A DNA stretch of 6,178 nt from positions 1-6,178 of the forward strand of contig CAAGMM010000473.1 in NCBI GenBank assembly GCA_900771045.1. The letters run 5' to 3'. A model generated the notes under the pieces. It was given only the letters and a program-made list of their open reading frames with translations, did no database searches and had not been told where the DNA came from. The DNA is from Bacteroidales bacterium (GTDB taxonomy: Bacteria > Bacteroidota > Bacteroidia > Bacteroidales > F082). Positions 1-5,458 of the stretch are shown piece after piece (position 1 is the stretch's first letter; each line of letters starts with the position of its first letter). A program made the translations under genes and the position numbers.

Positions 1-24
1 TTCAGACGTGTGCTCTTCCGATCT
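1..24. other. Illumina TruSeq adapter remnant (non-biological)
   Basis: The first 24 bases end in GTGTGCTCTTCCGATCT and match the 3' end of the standard TruSeq read-2 adapter as I know it. They are an untrimmed library artefact fused to the contig end. The reading frame that follows happens to stay open through the adapter, so an automatic gene caller may add eight false residues to the adaptor-protein fragment. Confidence 0.96.
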
Positions 25-120
25 GGAGGCCTTTTCGCCCCGAGAGGACCACGCCGCGACGACGGCAATAACGCCAATAACAACGGACGGACGACGAAAG
101 GCGGGCAAAAAGCGAAATGA
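25..120 (+). CDS. C-terminal fragment of a probable periplasmic adaptor (MacA/HlyD-like membrane fusion protein)
   Basis: The frame starting at base 25 reads 31 codons to a TGA at 118-120. The peptide begins GGLFAPRGPRR and ends in a low-complexity tail rich in Asn, Gly, Lys and Arg. A Gly/Pro/Arg-rich disordered tail is common at the C-terminus of adaptor subunits of MacAB-type exporters in Bacteroidota. The gene sits directly before the ABC ATPase, and its stop overlaps that gene's ATG (ATGA overlap), the usual adaptor-ATPase-permease order. No conserved domain lies within the fragment, so the identity rests on position and tail character only. In the complete transporter this protein would bridge the inner-membrane permease to a TolC-type outer-membrane channel. 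Everything upstream is missing. Confidence 0.6.
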   Translation, partial: GGLFAPRGPRRDDGNNANNNGRTTKGGQKAK

Positions 121-863
121 TGACGGAAGCAATAATAAAAGTCGATAATCTGAGGCGCACGTTCATCGTCGGCAATGAGGAAGTGCACGCCCTGAAAGGT
201 GTCTCGTTCGAGATTCACGAAGGAGAGTTCATCAGCATTATGGGGTCGAGCGGCTCCGGCAAATCGACGCTGCTCAACATCCTCGGCTGCCTCGACCGCC
301 CCACTTCCGGCGACTACCTCATCGACGGCATCTCAGTCAAAGAGAGAAACAAAGACCAACTCGCCGACATCAGAAACCGGAAGATCGGCTTCGTCTTCCA
401 GTCATACAACCTCCTCGCGCGAACCACGGCATTGGAAAACGTCGAACTGCCTCTTTTATATAACGGCAGCATTTCTTCGAGACGAAGACGCGAAATGGCC
501 GAGAGAGCCATCGAGATGGTCGGGCTCGCCGACAGGATGTACCACATGCCGAACCAGTTATCCGGCGGTCAACAGCAGCGTGTCGCCATAGCGCGCGCCA
601 TCGTCAACGACCCGGTGATAATCCTCGCCGACGAGGCCACCGGCAACCTCGACACACGCACGTCATACGAGATAATGAGCCTGTTTCAAGACCTCAACAG
701 ACAAGGCAAGACGATTGCCTTCGTCACACACGAGACGGACATCGCCACCTTCACGACGCGGACGATACAGCTTCGCGACGGCCACATCATCAACGACAAC
801 TCAGTAGCGCAGCGCTCGGCGGAAACGGCTCTCCGCGAACTGCCCACCGACACCGACGAATAA
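117..863 (+). CDS. ABC transporter ATP-binding protein, MacB/LolD type
   Basis: This 248-aa nucleotide-binding subunit would power a MacB-type exporter from the cytoplasmic face of the inner membrane. All ABC ATPase motifs are intact: Walker A GSSGSGKST (residues 43-51), Q-loop Gln95 in FVFQSYNLL, signature LSGGQ (148-152), Walker B VIILADE (167-173, catalytic Glu173), D-loop GNLD (176-179) and H-loop His205 in FVTHE. The N-terminal stretch with GNEEVHALKGVSFEI is typical of the LolD/MacB subfamily. Residues after about 225 form a short polar extension beyond the core fold. The ATG at 117 overlaps the TGA of the upstream adaptor frame; a second ATG follows directly at 120, so either may serve. 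The permease starts 19 bases downstream, so the three genes are probably co-transcribed and translationally coupled. The family (lipoprotein, peptide or drug export) is secure; the substrate is unknown. Confidence 0.95.
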   Translation: MMTEAIIKVDNLRRTFIVGNEEVHALKGVSFEIHEGEFISIMGSSGSGKSTLLNILGCLDRPTSGDYLIDGISVKERNKDQLADIRNRKIGFVFQSYNLLARTTALENVELPLLYNGSISSRRRREMAERAIEMVGLADRMYHMPNQLSGGQQQRVAIARAIVNDPVIILADEATGNLDTRTSYEIMSLFQDLNRQGKTIAFVTHETDIATFTTRTIQLRDGHIINDNSVAQRSAETALRELPTDTDE

Positions 864-882
864 TCACCTAAAATGAACGAAA

Positions 883-2103
883 ATGAATATTTGGGATCTG
901 TTAAAAATAGCATATAAGGCACTAATGCGCAACAAGACGCGCGCCTTCCTCACCACATTGGGCATAGTAATCGGCATTTCGTCGGTCATAACGGTGGTCG
1001 GCGTCGGGCAGAGTTCGGAACTGAGCATCCGCAACGAGATTTCGCAGATGGGCACGAACCTCATCATGGTCATGAGGGCGCACCGCCGCGACCACGGCGT
1101 GGCAGCAGGCCGCGACAACGTCCAGTCACTGAAGATGAAAGACGTGGAACTCATCGCCGCCAACGCAAAACACGTGTCGGCGGTGAGTCCGGTATTCAAC
1201 ACAAGCGCACAGATTATCAACGGAAACTATAACTGGGCGGGTTCGATAATGGGCGGCAACACGGAACTCCCCGGCATCCGCAAACTCGAAATCGCCACCG
1301 GCACGAACTTCACCGACGAAGACATAAAGAAATACGCCAAAGTCGCGCTGATCGGACACACCATCGTCGAGGAGCTCTTCGACGAAGGCGTTGACCCGAT
1401 AGGACAGACCATCAGAATCGGCGACATGCCTGTGAAAGTCATCGGGACGCTGAAGGAAAAAGGCGGCAACCAGATGGGCGAAGACCAGGACGACATCGTG
1501 CTTATGCCCTACACCACGGTTCAGAAACGTCTGCTCGGCATCGACTTCATACACACGATAATGGTGTCGGCGAATTCAGAGGGCGAGGCCGACGAAGCCG
1601 TTCAGGAGATAAAGCAGCTGCTTAGGGCTTCGCACAAGATAAAGGACGGCGAAAGCGACGATTTCGAAGTCTTCGCGCAGGCCGAGATACTCAGCATGAT
1701 GTCATCGGTGACGGGCGTCATCACGACGCTTCTCACCGCCATAGCCGCCATATCGCTCATCGTGGGCGGAATAGGCATCATGAACATCATGTACGTCACC
1801 GTCACGGAACGCACCAAGGAGATAGGCCTGAGGATGTCCATCGGGGCCCACAACAGAAGCATCATGACGCAATTCCTCTGCGAGAGCGTGATACTCAGCC
1901 TCATCGGAGGCTTCTTCGGAATACTGTTCGGCATCCTGCTCTCGTACGCAATCTCCTATTTGGGGAATATGCCGTTCATAATAAGCACCACGGCGATACT
2001 GCTCTCGTTCGTCGTCTGCGCCGTGACGGGGATCTTCTTCGGATGGTATCCGGCGAAGAAAGCGGCCTCCCTCGACCCCATCAACGCGCTGAGGTACGAA
2101 TAA
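883..2103 (+). CDS. ABC transporter permease, MacB/FtsX family
   Basis: This 406-aa inner-membrane subunit pairs with the ATPase encoded just upstream. The layout is that of MacB permeases: a short cytoplasmic N-terminus, TM1 at about 21-42 (LTTLGIVIGISSVITVVGVG), a large periplasmic MacB_PCD-type domain at about 45-275, then three C-terminal segments at about 277-303, 332-358 and 368-388 forming the FtsX domain. The cytoplasmic loop TERTKEIGLRMSIGA (308-322) is the conserved coupling region that contacts the ATPase, and the end PAKKAASLDPINALRYE is a hallmark of the family. MacB-type pumps work by mechanotransmission, driving substrate from the periplasm through the adaptor and TolC rather than across the inner membrane. 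No clear Shine-Dalgarno site precedes the ATG, only A-rich sequence, as is common in Bacteroidota. An ATG at 873 is out of frame. The protein appears full length. Confidence 0.95.
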   Translation: MNIWDLLKIAYKALMRNKTRAFLTTLGIVIGISSVITVVGVGQSSELSIRNEISQMGTNLIMVMRAHRRDHGVAAGRDNVQSLKMKDVELIAANAKHVSAVSPVFNTSAQIINGNYNWAGSIMGGNTELPGIRKLEIATGTNFTDEDIKKYAKVALIGHTIVEELFDEGVDPIGQTIRIGDMPVKVIGTLKEKGGNQMGEDQDDIVLMPYTTVQKRLLGIDFIHTIMVSANSEGEADEAVQEIKQLLRASHKIKDGESDDFEVFAQAEILSMMSSVTGVITTLLTAIAAISLIVGGIGIMNIMYVTVTERTKEIGLRMSIGAHNRSIMTQFLCESVILSLIGGFFGILFGILLSYAISYLGNMPFIISTTAILLSFVVCAVTGIFFGWYPAKKAASLDPINALRYE

Positions 2104-2135
2104 AAAGCCGTCGCGGGCATTATCAGCGGAAAAAT

Positions 2136-2321
2136 CTACTGCGTCGGCATCACTATCAGGAATATCAGGTAGAGAAGCAGTCCGCTCAAGCCGCAGAGCG
2201 TCAGAAAAATGAATGCGACACGTATTATCGTGACGTCAACGTCAAGGTAGTTGGCGAGGCCGGCACAAACGCCGCTTATCTTCCCGTTGTAAACATCTCT
2301 TATCAAACGTCTTCCGTTCAT
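2136..2321 (-). CDS. PspC-domain small membrane protein
   Basis: This 61-aa protein consists almost entirely of a PspC domain. The N-terminal part RLIRDVYNGKISGVCAGLA carries the family's GVCAGLA core, followed by NYLDVDVTIIRVAFIF, one strongly hydrophobic segment (about 35-58) and the terminal IVMPTQ, close to the usual IVMP ending. In Proteobacteria PspC is the membrane sensor of phage-shock (envelope) stress; in Bacteroidota stand-alone PspC proteins of this size are widespread and their exact role is unclear. The stop lies 32 bases from the permease stop, so the two genes converge and are not one operon. A TAnnTTTG promoter element lies about 50 bases upstream of the ATG. No Shine-Dalgarno site is visible. 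The IS begins about 120 bases upstream of the start codon and has not broken the gene. Confidence 0.9.
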   Translation of the reverse strand: MNGRRLIRDVYNGKISGVCAGLANYLDVDVTIIRVAFIFLTLCGLSGLLLYLIFLIVMPTQ

Positions 2322-2372
2322 AACATTAAGTGAATTTTATTGGTTAAAACTGATTTAGACATATTTCGACCG

Positions 2373-2380
2373 CAAATTTA
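2373..2380 (-). promoter_or_regulatory. Candidate -7 promoter element for the pspC gene
   Basis: On the minus strand this reads TAAATTTG, a full match to the Bacteroidota sigma-70 -7 consensus TAnnTTTG, in an AT-rich stretch before the PspC start. It would give a leader of roughly 45 bases. No convincing TTTG/TTG -33 element is seen 19-21 bases upstream, so the call rests on one box. It lies outside the IS, whose nearest edge is about 60 bases further upstream. Confidence 0.55.
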
Positions 2381-2439
2381 CGAAAAAGAAGTTAGAATGG
2401 CTTACGATATTTACGTAATGTTGTTTAAGGTTTAATAAT

Positions 2440-2463
2440 ATTTTCCCAATTCGTTAGACTATA
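2440..2463. repeat. Left terminal inverted repeat of the IS
   Basis: This reads ATTTTCCCAA, then six variable bases TTCGTT, then AGACTATA. It pairs with the reverse complement of 3778-3801 at 20 of 24 positions: the outer 10 and inner 8 bases are exact. The transposase TAG stop lies inside it. Confidence 0.85.
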
Positions 2464-3598
2464 TTGTTTTTTTGGGTCTGCCCGGCTTCAGTTTCTCCTC
2501 TTGTTCCGGTTTGGGCAGCAGCCCCAGTTTCTGCAGCATCAGTTGGTTGGAGGGGCTGATTCTGATGAGCTGCCAGCCGGATTCGTCCAGCTTGATTTTC
2601 TTCGCCCGTTTCAGCTGGCTCATTATCTTGCCATAAGTCATTTTGTCAAGCAGCCTGCACTTGTCCTTCTTGAAAGTCACGCCCTCGTATCCCGGGAGTA
2701 TCCCCGTAAAGTCGAGCATCTTATGCGTCTGCGTGAACTTGGAGTTTCTCTTGACGGGGTTGAGGTAGTGAAGGTCGGGATGGTTTCGGAAGTGACTCTC
2801 GGCGGCATTCGCGGGGAAGCCCTTGTCCGCGACGATGAGGCCTTTCGTTATCCCGTTCTCCGATATGAACGACTCGTATGACGTGATGTCCGGCATATTC
2901 CCGGGGAAGCACTTTGAGCATACCGGCTCCATCGCGTCCAGGTCAAACGCATATAGGACGGATATGTCGCGGCTCCCCTTGACCCTCGCCTTGCGGGAGA
3001 AGTCCGACAACGTGTTGACCGTTGACTCGTCGGATTTCAGCGTGCCGTCAATAAGGAGATGATGGTCCATTCCGGTTTTCGCGCTCCTGTCACGCATGAA
3101 GCCGACTATCTTCGAGCAGGCCTTGCCCACGTCTTCGATGAACTTCGACACGGTGTTGCGGGACAGGGCGACTCCGGGATAAAGTTCCGACAGGAAGCTG
3201 TTGTCGTATGCCTCCTTGAGCTCGCAGTCCCTGATGCCCGGATTGATGACGCGCAGTACGGCGATGCAGTATATCTTGAGCGCGTCACTGAGTGCGTAAT
3301 GCTCGCGCAGGTCGGAAAGGACATCGGAGAACACGTTGTCGCAGTGGACGACGCCGGCCCACTCCTTGAGTTCTATTTCGGAAGACGACACCCCGGCATG
3401 TTTCCCGTCTTCTGTTGCGACGTACCTGCCGTCAACGATATGGCCGACGGTCGGCCCGTTTACCGGGACGTGCCTTCCGTTTACATTCTTGCAGCCTATG
3501 CGCCGGCGCACGGCGTAGAGATGCTTGTCCTTGCCATAGGCGATGACCACTGTGTTCCTGGGTCTCTCAACTGAGAGGATTTCTTTTGGAATCGGCAT
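2459..3598 (-). CDS. IS1634-family (DDE, IS4 superfamily) transposase, internally deleted and probably inactive
   Basis: The 379-aa protein matches Bacteroidota IS1634-type transposases: an N-terminal region beginning ERPRNTVVIAYGK (11-23), a middle region with NPGIRDCELKEAYDNSFLS (119-137) and YPGVALSRNTVSKF (140-153), then the RNase H-like catalytic core. The first catalytic Asp is D184 in LLIDGTLKS and the second is D258 in IVADKGF. The conserved NPVKR follows at 280-284, but after GYEGVTFKKDKC (303-314) the sequence passes at once to RLLDKMTYGKIM (315-326), which belongs to the C-terminal end of full-length relatives. The stretch that should carry the Y-R-E motif with the third catalytic Glu is absent. 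The deletion is in frame, with its joint near base 2656. An in-frame TAA two codons upstream fixes the ATG at 3598 as the earliest start. The product may still bind DNA but should not catalyse transposition. Confidence 0.88.
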   Translation of the reverse strand: MPIPKEILSVERPRNTVVIAYGKDKHLYAVRRRIGCKNVNGRHVPVNGPTVGHIVDGRYVATEDGKHAGVSSSEIELKEWAGVVHCDNVFSDVLSDLREHYALSDALKIYCIAVLRVINPGIRDCELKEAYDNSFLSELYPGVALSRNTVSKFIEDVGKACSKIVGFMRDRSAKTGMDHHLLIDGTLKSDESTVNTLSDFSRKARVKGSRDISVLYAFDLDAMEPVCSKCFPGNMPDITSYESFISENGITKGLIVADKGFPANAAESHFRNHPDLHYLNPVKRNSKFTQTHKMLDFTGILPGYEGVTFKKDKCRLLDKMTYGKIMSQLKRAKKIKLDESGWQLIRISPSNQLMLQKLGLLPKPEQEEKLKPGRPKKTI

Positions 3599-3603
3599 AA
3601 TTT

Positions 3604-3638
3604 ATATAGTCTTATTTAGCTGCAAAATTAGACTATAT
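3604..3638. repeat. Inverted repeat of the TIR core motif overlapping the transposase promoter
   Basis: ATATAGTCTTATT (3604-3616) and AATTAGACTATAT (3626-3638) are inverted repeats matching at 12 of 13 positions around a 9-base centre. Each arm carries AGACTATA, the inner core of both terminal repeats. The repeat overlaps the -7 box and the predicted start of transposase transcription. It is a likely transposase-binding operator, or a hairpin if transcribed through from outside. Confidence 0.7.
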
Positions 3639-3653
3639 TTTTGAAAAAAGCAA
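3623..3653 (-). promoter_or_regulatory. Transposase promoter (TTG, 20-bp spacer, TAATTTTG)
   Basis: On the minus strand TTG (3651-3653) is followed after exactly 20 bases by TAATTTTG (3623-3630). This is the Bacteroidota -33/-7 layout with normal spacing. Transcription would start near 3616-3618, giving a leader of about 20 bases before the ATG at 3598. The -7 box lies in the loop-proximal arm of an inverted repeat made of the IS terminal core motif, so a protein binding that motif would cover the promoter. Confidence 0.65.
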
Positions 3654-3729
3654 GAGTTTTGTCGACTTTTTTTGCAGATTTTGCAATTTTTTTTCGGGAA
3701 AAAGATCAAGGATATGTCGCTATTCGTCA

Positions 3730-3748
3730 GCATTTTCTATGAAAATGC
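3730..3748. repeat. Short perfect hairpin inside the IS leader
   Basis: GCATTTTC, the loop TAT, then GAAAATGC form an 8-bp perfect stem. It lies in the roughly 140 bases between the transposase promoter and the right terminal repeat, which otherwise hold T-rich tracts and no gene. There is no T-run after the stem on either strand, so it is not a normal intrinsic terminator. Its role is unknown. Confidence 0.45.
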
Positions 3749-3777
3749 CCCTTGAGGATGCCGTAGGCGGAATATTG

Positions 3778-3801
3778 TATAGTCTCACACGTTGGGAAAA
3801 T
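3778..3801. repeat. Right terminal inverted repeat of the IS
   Basis: Read inward on the minus strand it is ATTTTCCCAA, then CGTGTG, then AGACTATA, matching the left end at 20 of 24 positions. It lies about 180 bases upstream of the transposase start codon. Confidence 0.85.
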
Positions 3802-3852
3802 TGTACTTAATCAAAAAGTTGCATTTATTACTCGAATTCAGCATATAAAAAT

Positions 3853-3888
3853 TTATTCCTTCACCCACTTCCCGCTCCCGGCCTCGCT
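3853..3888. repeat. 36-bp direct repeat, copy 1 (upstream of the ATPase gene)
   Basis: The repeat starts TTATTCCTTCACCCACTT and ends GGCCTCGCT. It is identical to 5404-5439 at 34 of 36 positions, in the same orientation. Read on the minus strand it encodes the end of a peptide, SEAGSGKWVKE plus a TAA stop, and the similarity between copies ends exactly at that stop. The open frame extends only about five codons further upstream before a TAG, so it may be the relic of a gene's 3' end. It lies about 50 bases outside the right IS end and about 160 bases before the ATPase ATG. Confidence 0.8.
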
Positions 3889-3953
3889 CTCGTCCGCAAT
3901 AACTTTCTAAAAATAAATTTCGGAAGGCAGACATTCGGAAACGGATTTTTTAA

Positions 3954-3961
3954 TAATTTTG
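3954..3961 (+). promoter_or_regulatory. Candidate -7 promoter element for the AAA/DUF4143 ATPase gene
   Basis: TAATTTTG matches the Bacteroidota -7 consensus TAnnTTTG. It would start transcription near 3966-3970, at the first copy of the 33-bp-spaced motif, and give a leader of about 80 bases before the ATG at 4051. No good TTG -33 box is seen at the expected distance. The position argues against the GTG at 3973 as the translation start, since that start would have almost no leader. Confidence 0.5.
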
Positions 3962-3965
3962 CCGT

Positions 3966-4041
3966 CGAATTCGTGGAAAATAATCTGTTTTATATTTCCG
4001 TATTCGTGATAAAATCTTATTATCAAATTATCGTATTCGTG
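3966..4041 (+). repeat. Three copies of CG(A/T)ATTCGTG at exact 33-bp spacing before the ATPase gene
   Basis: The 10-mer occurs at 3966-3975 (CGAATTCGTG), 3999-4008 (CGTATTCGTG) and 4032-4041 (CGTATTCGTG). The seven bases ATTCGTG are identical in all three and the period is 33 bases each time, about three helical turns, which puts the copies on one face of the DNA. The third copy runs into GGGA, the only Shine-Dalgarno-like sequence near the ATG at 4051. A 6-bp inverted repeat, TGATAA/TTATCA (4007-4025), lies between copies two and three. This looks like an operator array or a structured leader controlling the ATPase gene. Confidence 0.65.
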
Positions 4042-4050
4042 GGAATTGTT

Positions 4051-5403
4051 ATGAAACGTAAGATTTACAATGAATTAGTTCGATGGAAAAAAGAGAGTCG
4101 TGGCACAACGGCCGTTATGCTTGAAGGTGCGCGACGTGTCGGGAAAAGTTACATAGTTGAAAAATTTGCGAAAAACGAGTACCGGTCGTACATTCTGGTC
4201 GATTTCAATCACATTTCAACCGAGGAGATGGAAATTTTTGAAAATTATCTGAACAGAACCGATGATTTTCTGAAAATGCTTCAGCTTCACCATAATGTCA
4301 CATTATACGATCGTGAATCGGCGGTGATTTTTGATGAGGTACAACAATATCCGAAGGCTCGTGCTGCGATAAAATATCTTGTCGCACATGGCAGATATGA
4401 TTACATCGAAACAGGTTCTCTCGTCCGCATCAAGAAAAACGTGAAAAATATTGTCATTCCGAGCGAGGAGAAGAGAATGGTTCTGAATCCGATGGATTTT
4501 GAGGAGTTTTTATGGGCGAAAGGGGAAGAAATGCTGATGCCTTACATCAAGGAATGTATGCATGACGGCAAACCTCTCGGCCCGATTCACCGAAAAGCAA
4601 TGGAGGAGTTGCGTTTGTATATGCTTGTCGGTGGGATGCCGCAGGTGGTCAGAAAATGGGTTGAGACAGGTGACTTCCGCCAGATGGAGATGGAGAAACA
4701 ATCCATCCTTAATCTTTATGAAAATGACATACATCAGTATGCGACAGGAGCAGAGTCGAAAGCCGTAGCGATTTTTGAAGATCTGCCCGGACAGCTTCAG
4801 CGTCACGAGAGTTATTTTCACTTGTCGGACCTTGGTGCCAATGCGCGATACAGGGAATACGAAAGCTCTTTTTTCTGGCTGCGCGACGCTTCAATAGTCA
4901 ACATCTGCTGGAACACCACGGAACCAAGCATCGGGCTGAAACTAAACACCGACCGGACAAGACTGAAATGCTATATGGGCGATACGGGGCTGCTCATCAG
5001 CATGGCTTTCGACGAGAACGGACATGTCCCAAATGAGATTTACGAGAAAATCCTGCTTGGAAAATTGGAAGGAAACCTCGGAATGATTGTAGAAAATATG
5101 GTGGCGCAAATGCTCAAAGCCAACGGACACAAGCTGTATTTCTACAGTACCCCGGAATCATGCGAGGCGGAATCCCGGATGGAAATAGATTTTCTCATAG
5201 CAAAAAACAAAATAACCAACAGGCACAACATTTCGCCAATTGAAGTGAAATCCGGAAGTAACAGGTTCTCCATCAAGTCATTGCAGAAGTTCCAGAAAAA
5301 ATATTCCGAACAGCTGCACACAGCATACGTGCTGTACGGCAATGACTACAAAACCGAAAACAGTGTGGTTTACCTGCCTTTGTACATGGCATGTTGTCTG
5401 TGA
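4051..5403 (+). CDS. AAA ATPase with DUF4143-type C-terminal domain (complete)
   Basis: The 450-aa protein opens with KRKIYNELVRWKKES and has a P-loop GARRVGKS (26-33), a Walker B IFDEVQ (93-98, Asp95-Glu96) and a sensor-like ETGS (119-122), followed by LNPMDFEEFL (145-154), the usual link to the DUF4143 part. That part includes LVGGMPQVV (193-201), ENDIHQYA (224-231) and CYMGDTGLL (307-315). Near the C-terminus EIDFLI (Asp380) and IEVKSG (Glu398, Lys400) look like a PD-(D/E)XK nuclease-type motif. Such ATPases are numerous in Bacteroidota and I know of no settled function. I chose the ATG at 4051: it begins the conserved part of the protein, and a GTG at 3973 would add 26 hydrophobic residues encoded by repeated DNA. 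The gene is more AT-rich than the exporter genes, is bracketed by 36-bp repeats, and converges on a second ATPase of the same broad family. Confidence 0.88.
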   Translation: MKRKIYNELVRWKKESRGTTAVMLEGARRVGKSYIVEKFAKNEYRSYILVDFNHISTEEMEIFENYLNRTDDFLKMLQLHHNVTLYDRESAVIFDEVQQYPKARAAIKYLVAHGRYDYIETGSLVRIKKNVKNIVIPSEEKRMVLNPMDFEEFLWAKGEEMLMPYIKECMHDGKPLGPIHRKAMEELRLYMLVGGMPQVVRKWVETGDFRQMEMEKQSILNLYENDIHQYATGAESKAVAIFEDLPGQLQRHESYFHLSDLGANARYREYESSFFWLRDASIVNICWNTTEPSIGLKLNTDRTRLKCYMGDTGLLISMAFDENGHVPNEIYEKILLGKLEGNLGMIVENMVAQMLKANGHKLYFYSTPESCEAESRMEIDFLIAKNKITNRHNISPIEVKSGSNRFSIKSLQKFQKKYSEQLHTAYVLYGNDYKTENSVVYLPLYMACCL

Positions 5404-5439
5404 TTATTCCTTCACCCACTTTCCGCTCTCGGCCTCGCT
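5404..5439. repeat. 36-bp direct repeat, copy 2 (abutting the ATPase stop codon)
   Basis: This copy begins at the base after the ATPase TGA and matches 3853-3888 except at two C/T positions. On the minus strand it encodes SEAESGKWVKE and a TAA stop; one difference changes Gly to Glu and the other is silent. The frame closes four codons further upstream, so no gene remains. It fills most of the 55-base gap between the two convergent ATPase genes, where no terminator hairpin was seen. Confidence 0.8.
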
Positions 5440-5458
5440 TCCACCCTTGATTCACGAA

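Larger units (their letters stand above)
2440..3801 (-). mobile_element. IS1634-type (IS4 superfamily) insertion sequence with an internally deleted transposase
   Basis: The element is about 1.36 kb, bounded by 24-bp imperfect inverted repeats at 2440-2463 and 3778-3801, and holds one transposase gene on the minus strand. The stop codon of that gene (2459-2461) lies inside the left repeat, whereas about 180 bases of non-coding DNA separate the start codon from the right repeat. Flanking target duplication is not clear: TTAAT occurs close to both outer edges but not at equal distance from the two repeats, so the exact ends may be a few bases outside the limits given. The shortened transposase explains why the element is shorter than I would expect for this family. 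It sits between the pspC promoter region and the ATPase locus. Confidence 0.85.

Noticed and set aside
2104..2135. A bidirectional terminator between the convergent permease and pspC genes.
   Set aside because: In the 32-base gap I can find only a 3-bp GCC/GGC pairing, too weak to call.
2043..2333. A 96-aa + strand open frame across the permease end and the pspC gene.
   Set aside because: It overlaps two well-supported genes in other frames or on the other strand and has a low-complexity, charged, family-less translation.
3059..3574. A 171-aa + strand open frame opposite the transposase.
   Set aside because: It is antisense to conserved transposase motifs and shows no recognisable domain; it is a shadow of a GC-rich gene.
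3730..3748. The perfect 8-bp hairpin as an intrinsic terminator.
   Set aside because: There is no following T-tract on either strand and the stem is AT-rich, so it was listed only as an inverted repeat.
3966..4041. A mini CRISPR array (three repeats at even spacing).
   Set aside because: The conserved unit is only 7-10 bases and the spacers are AT-rich and partly alike; there is no 23-40 base repeat and no cas gene in view.
3973..4050. N-terminal extension of the ATPase from a GTG at 3973 (26 extra residues, hydrophobic).
   Set aside because: It uses GTG, lies almost on the predicted transcription start, covers the three 33-bp-spaced motifs, and precedes a normal family start (KRKIYNELVRW) at the ATG in 4051.
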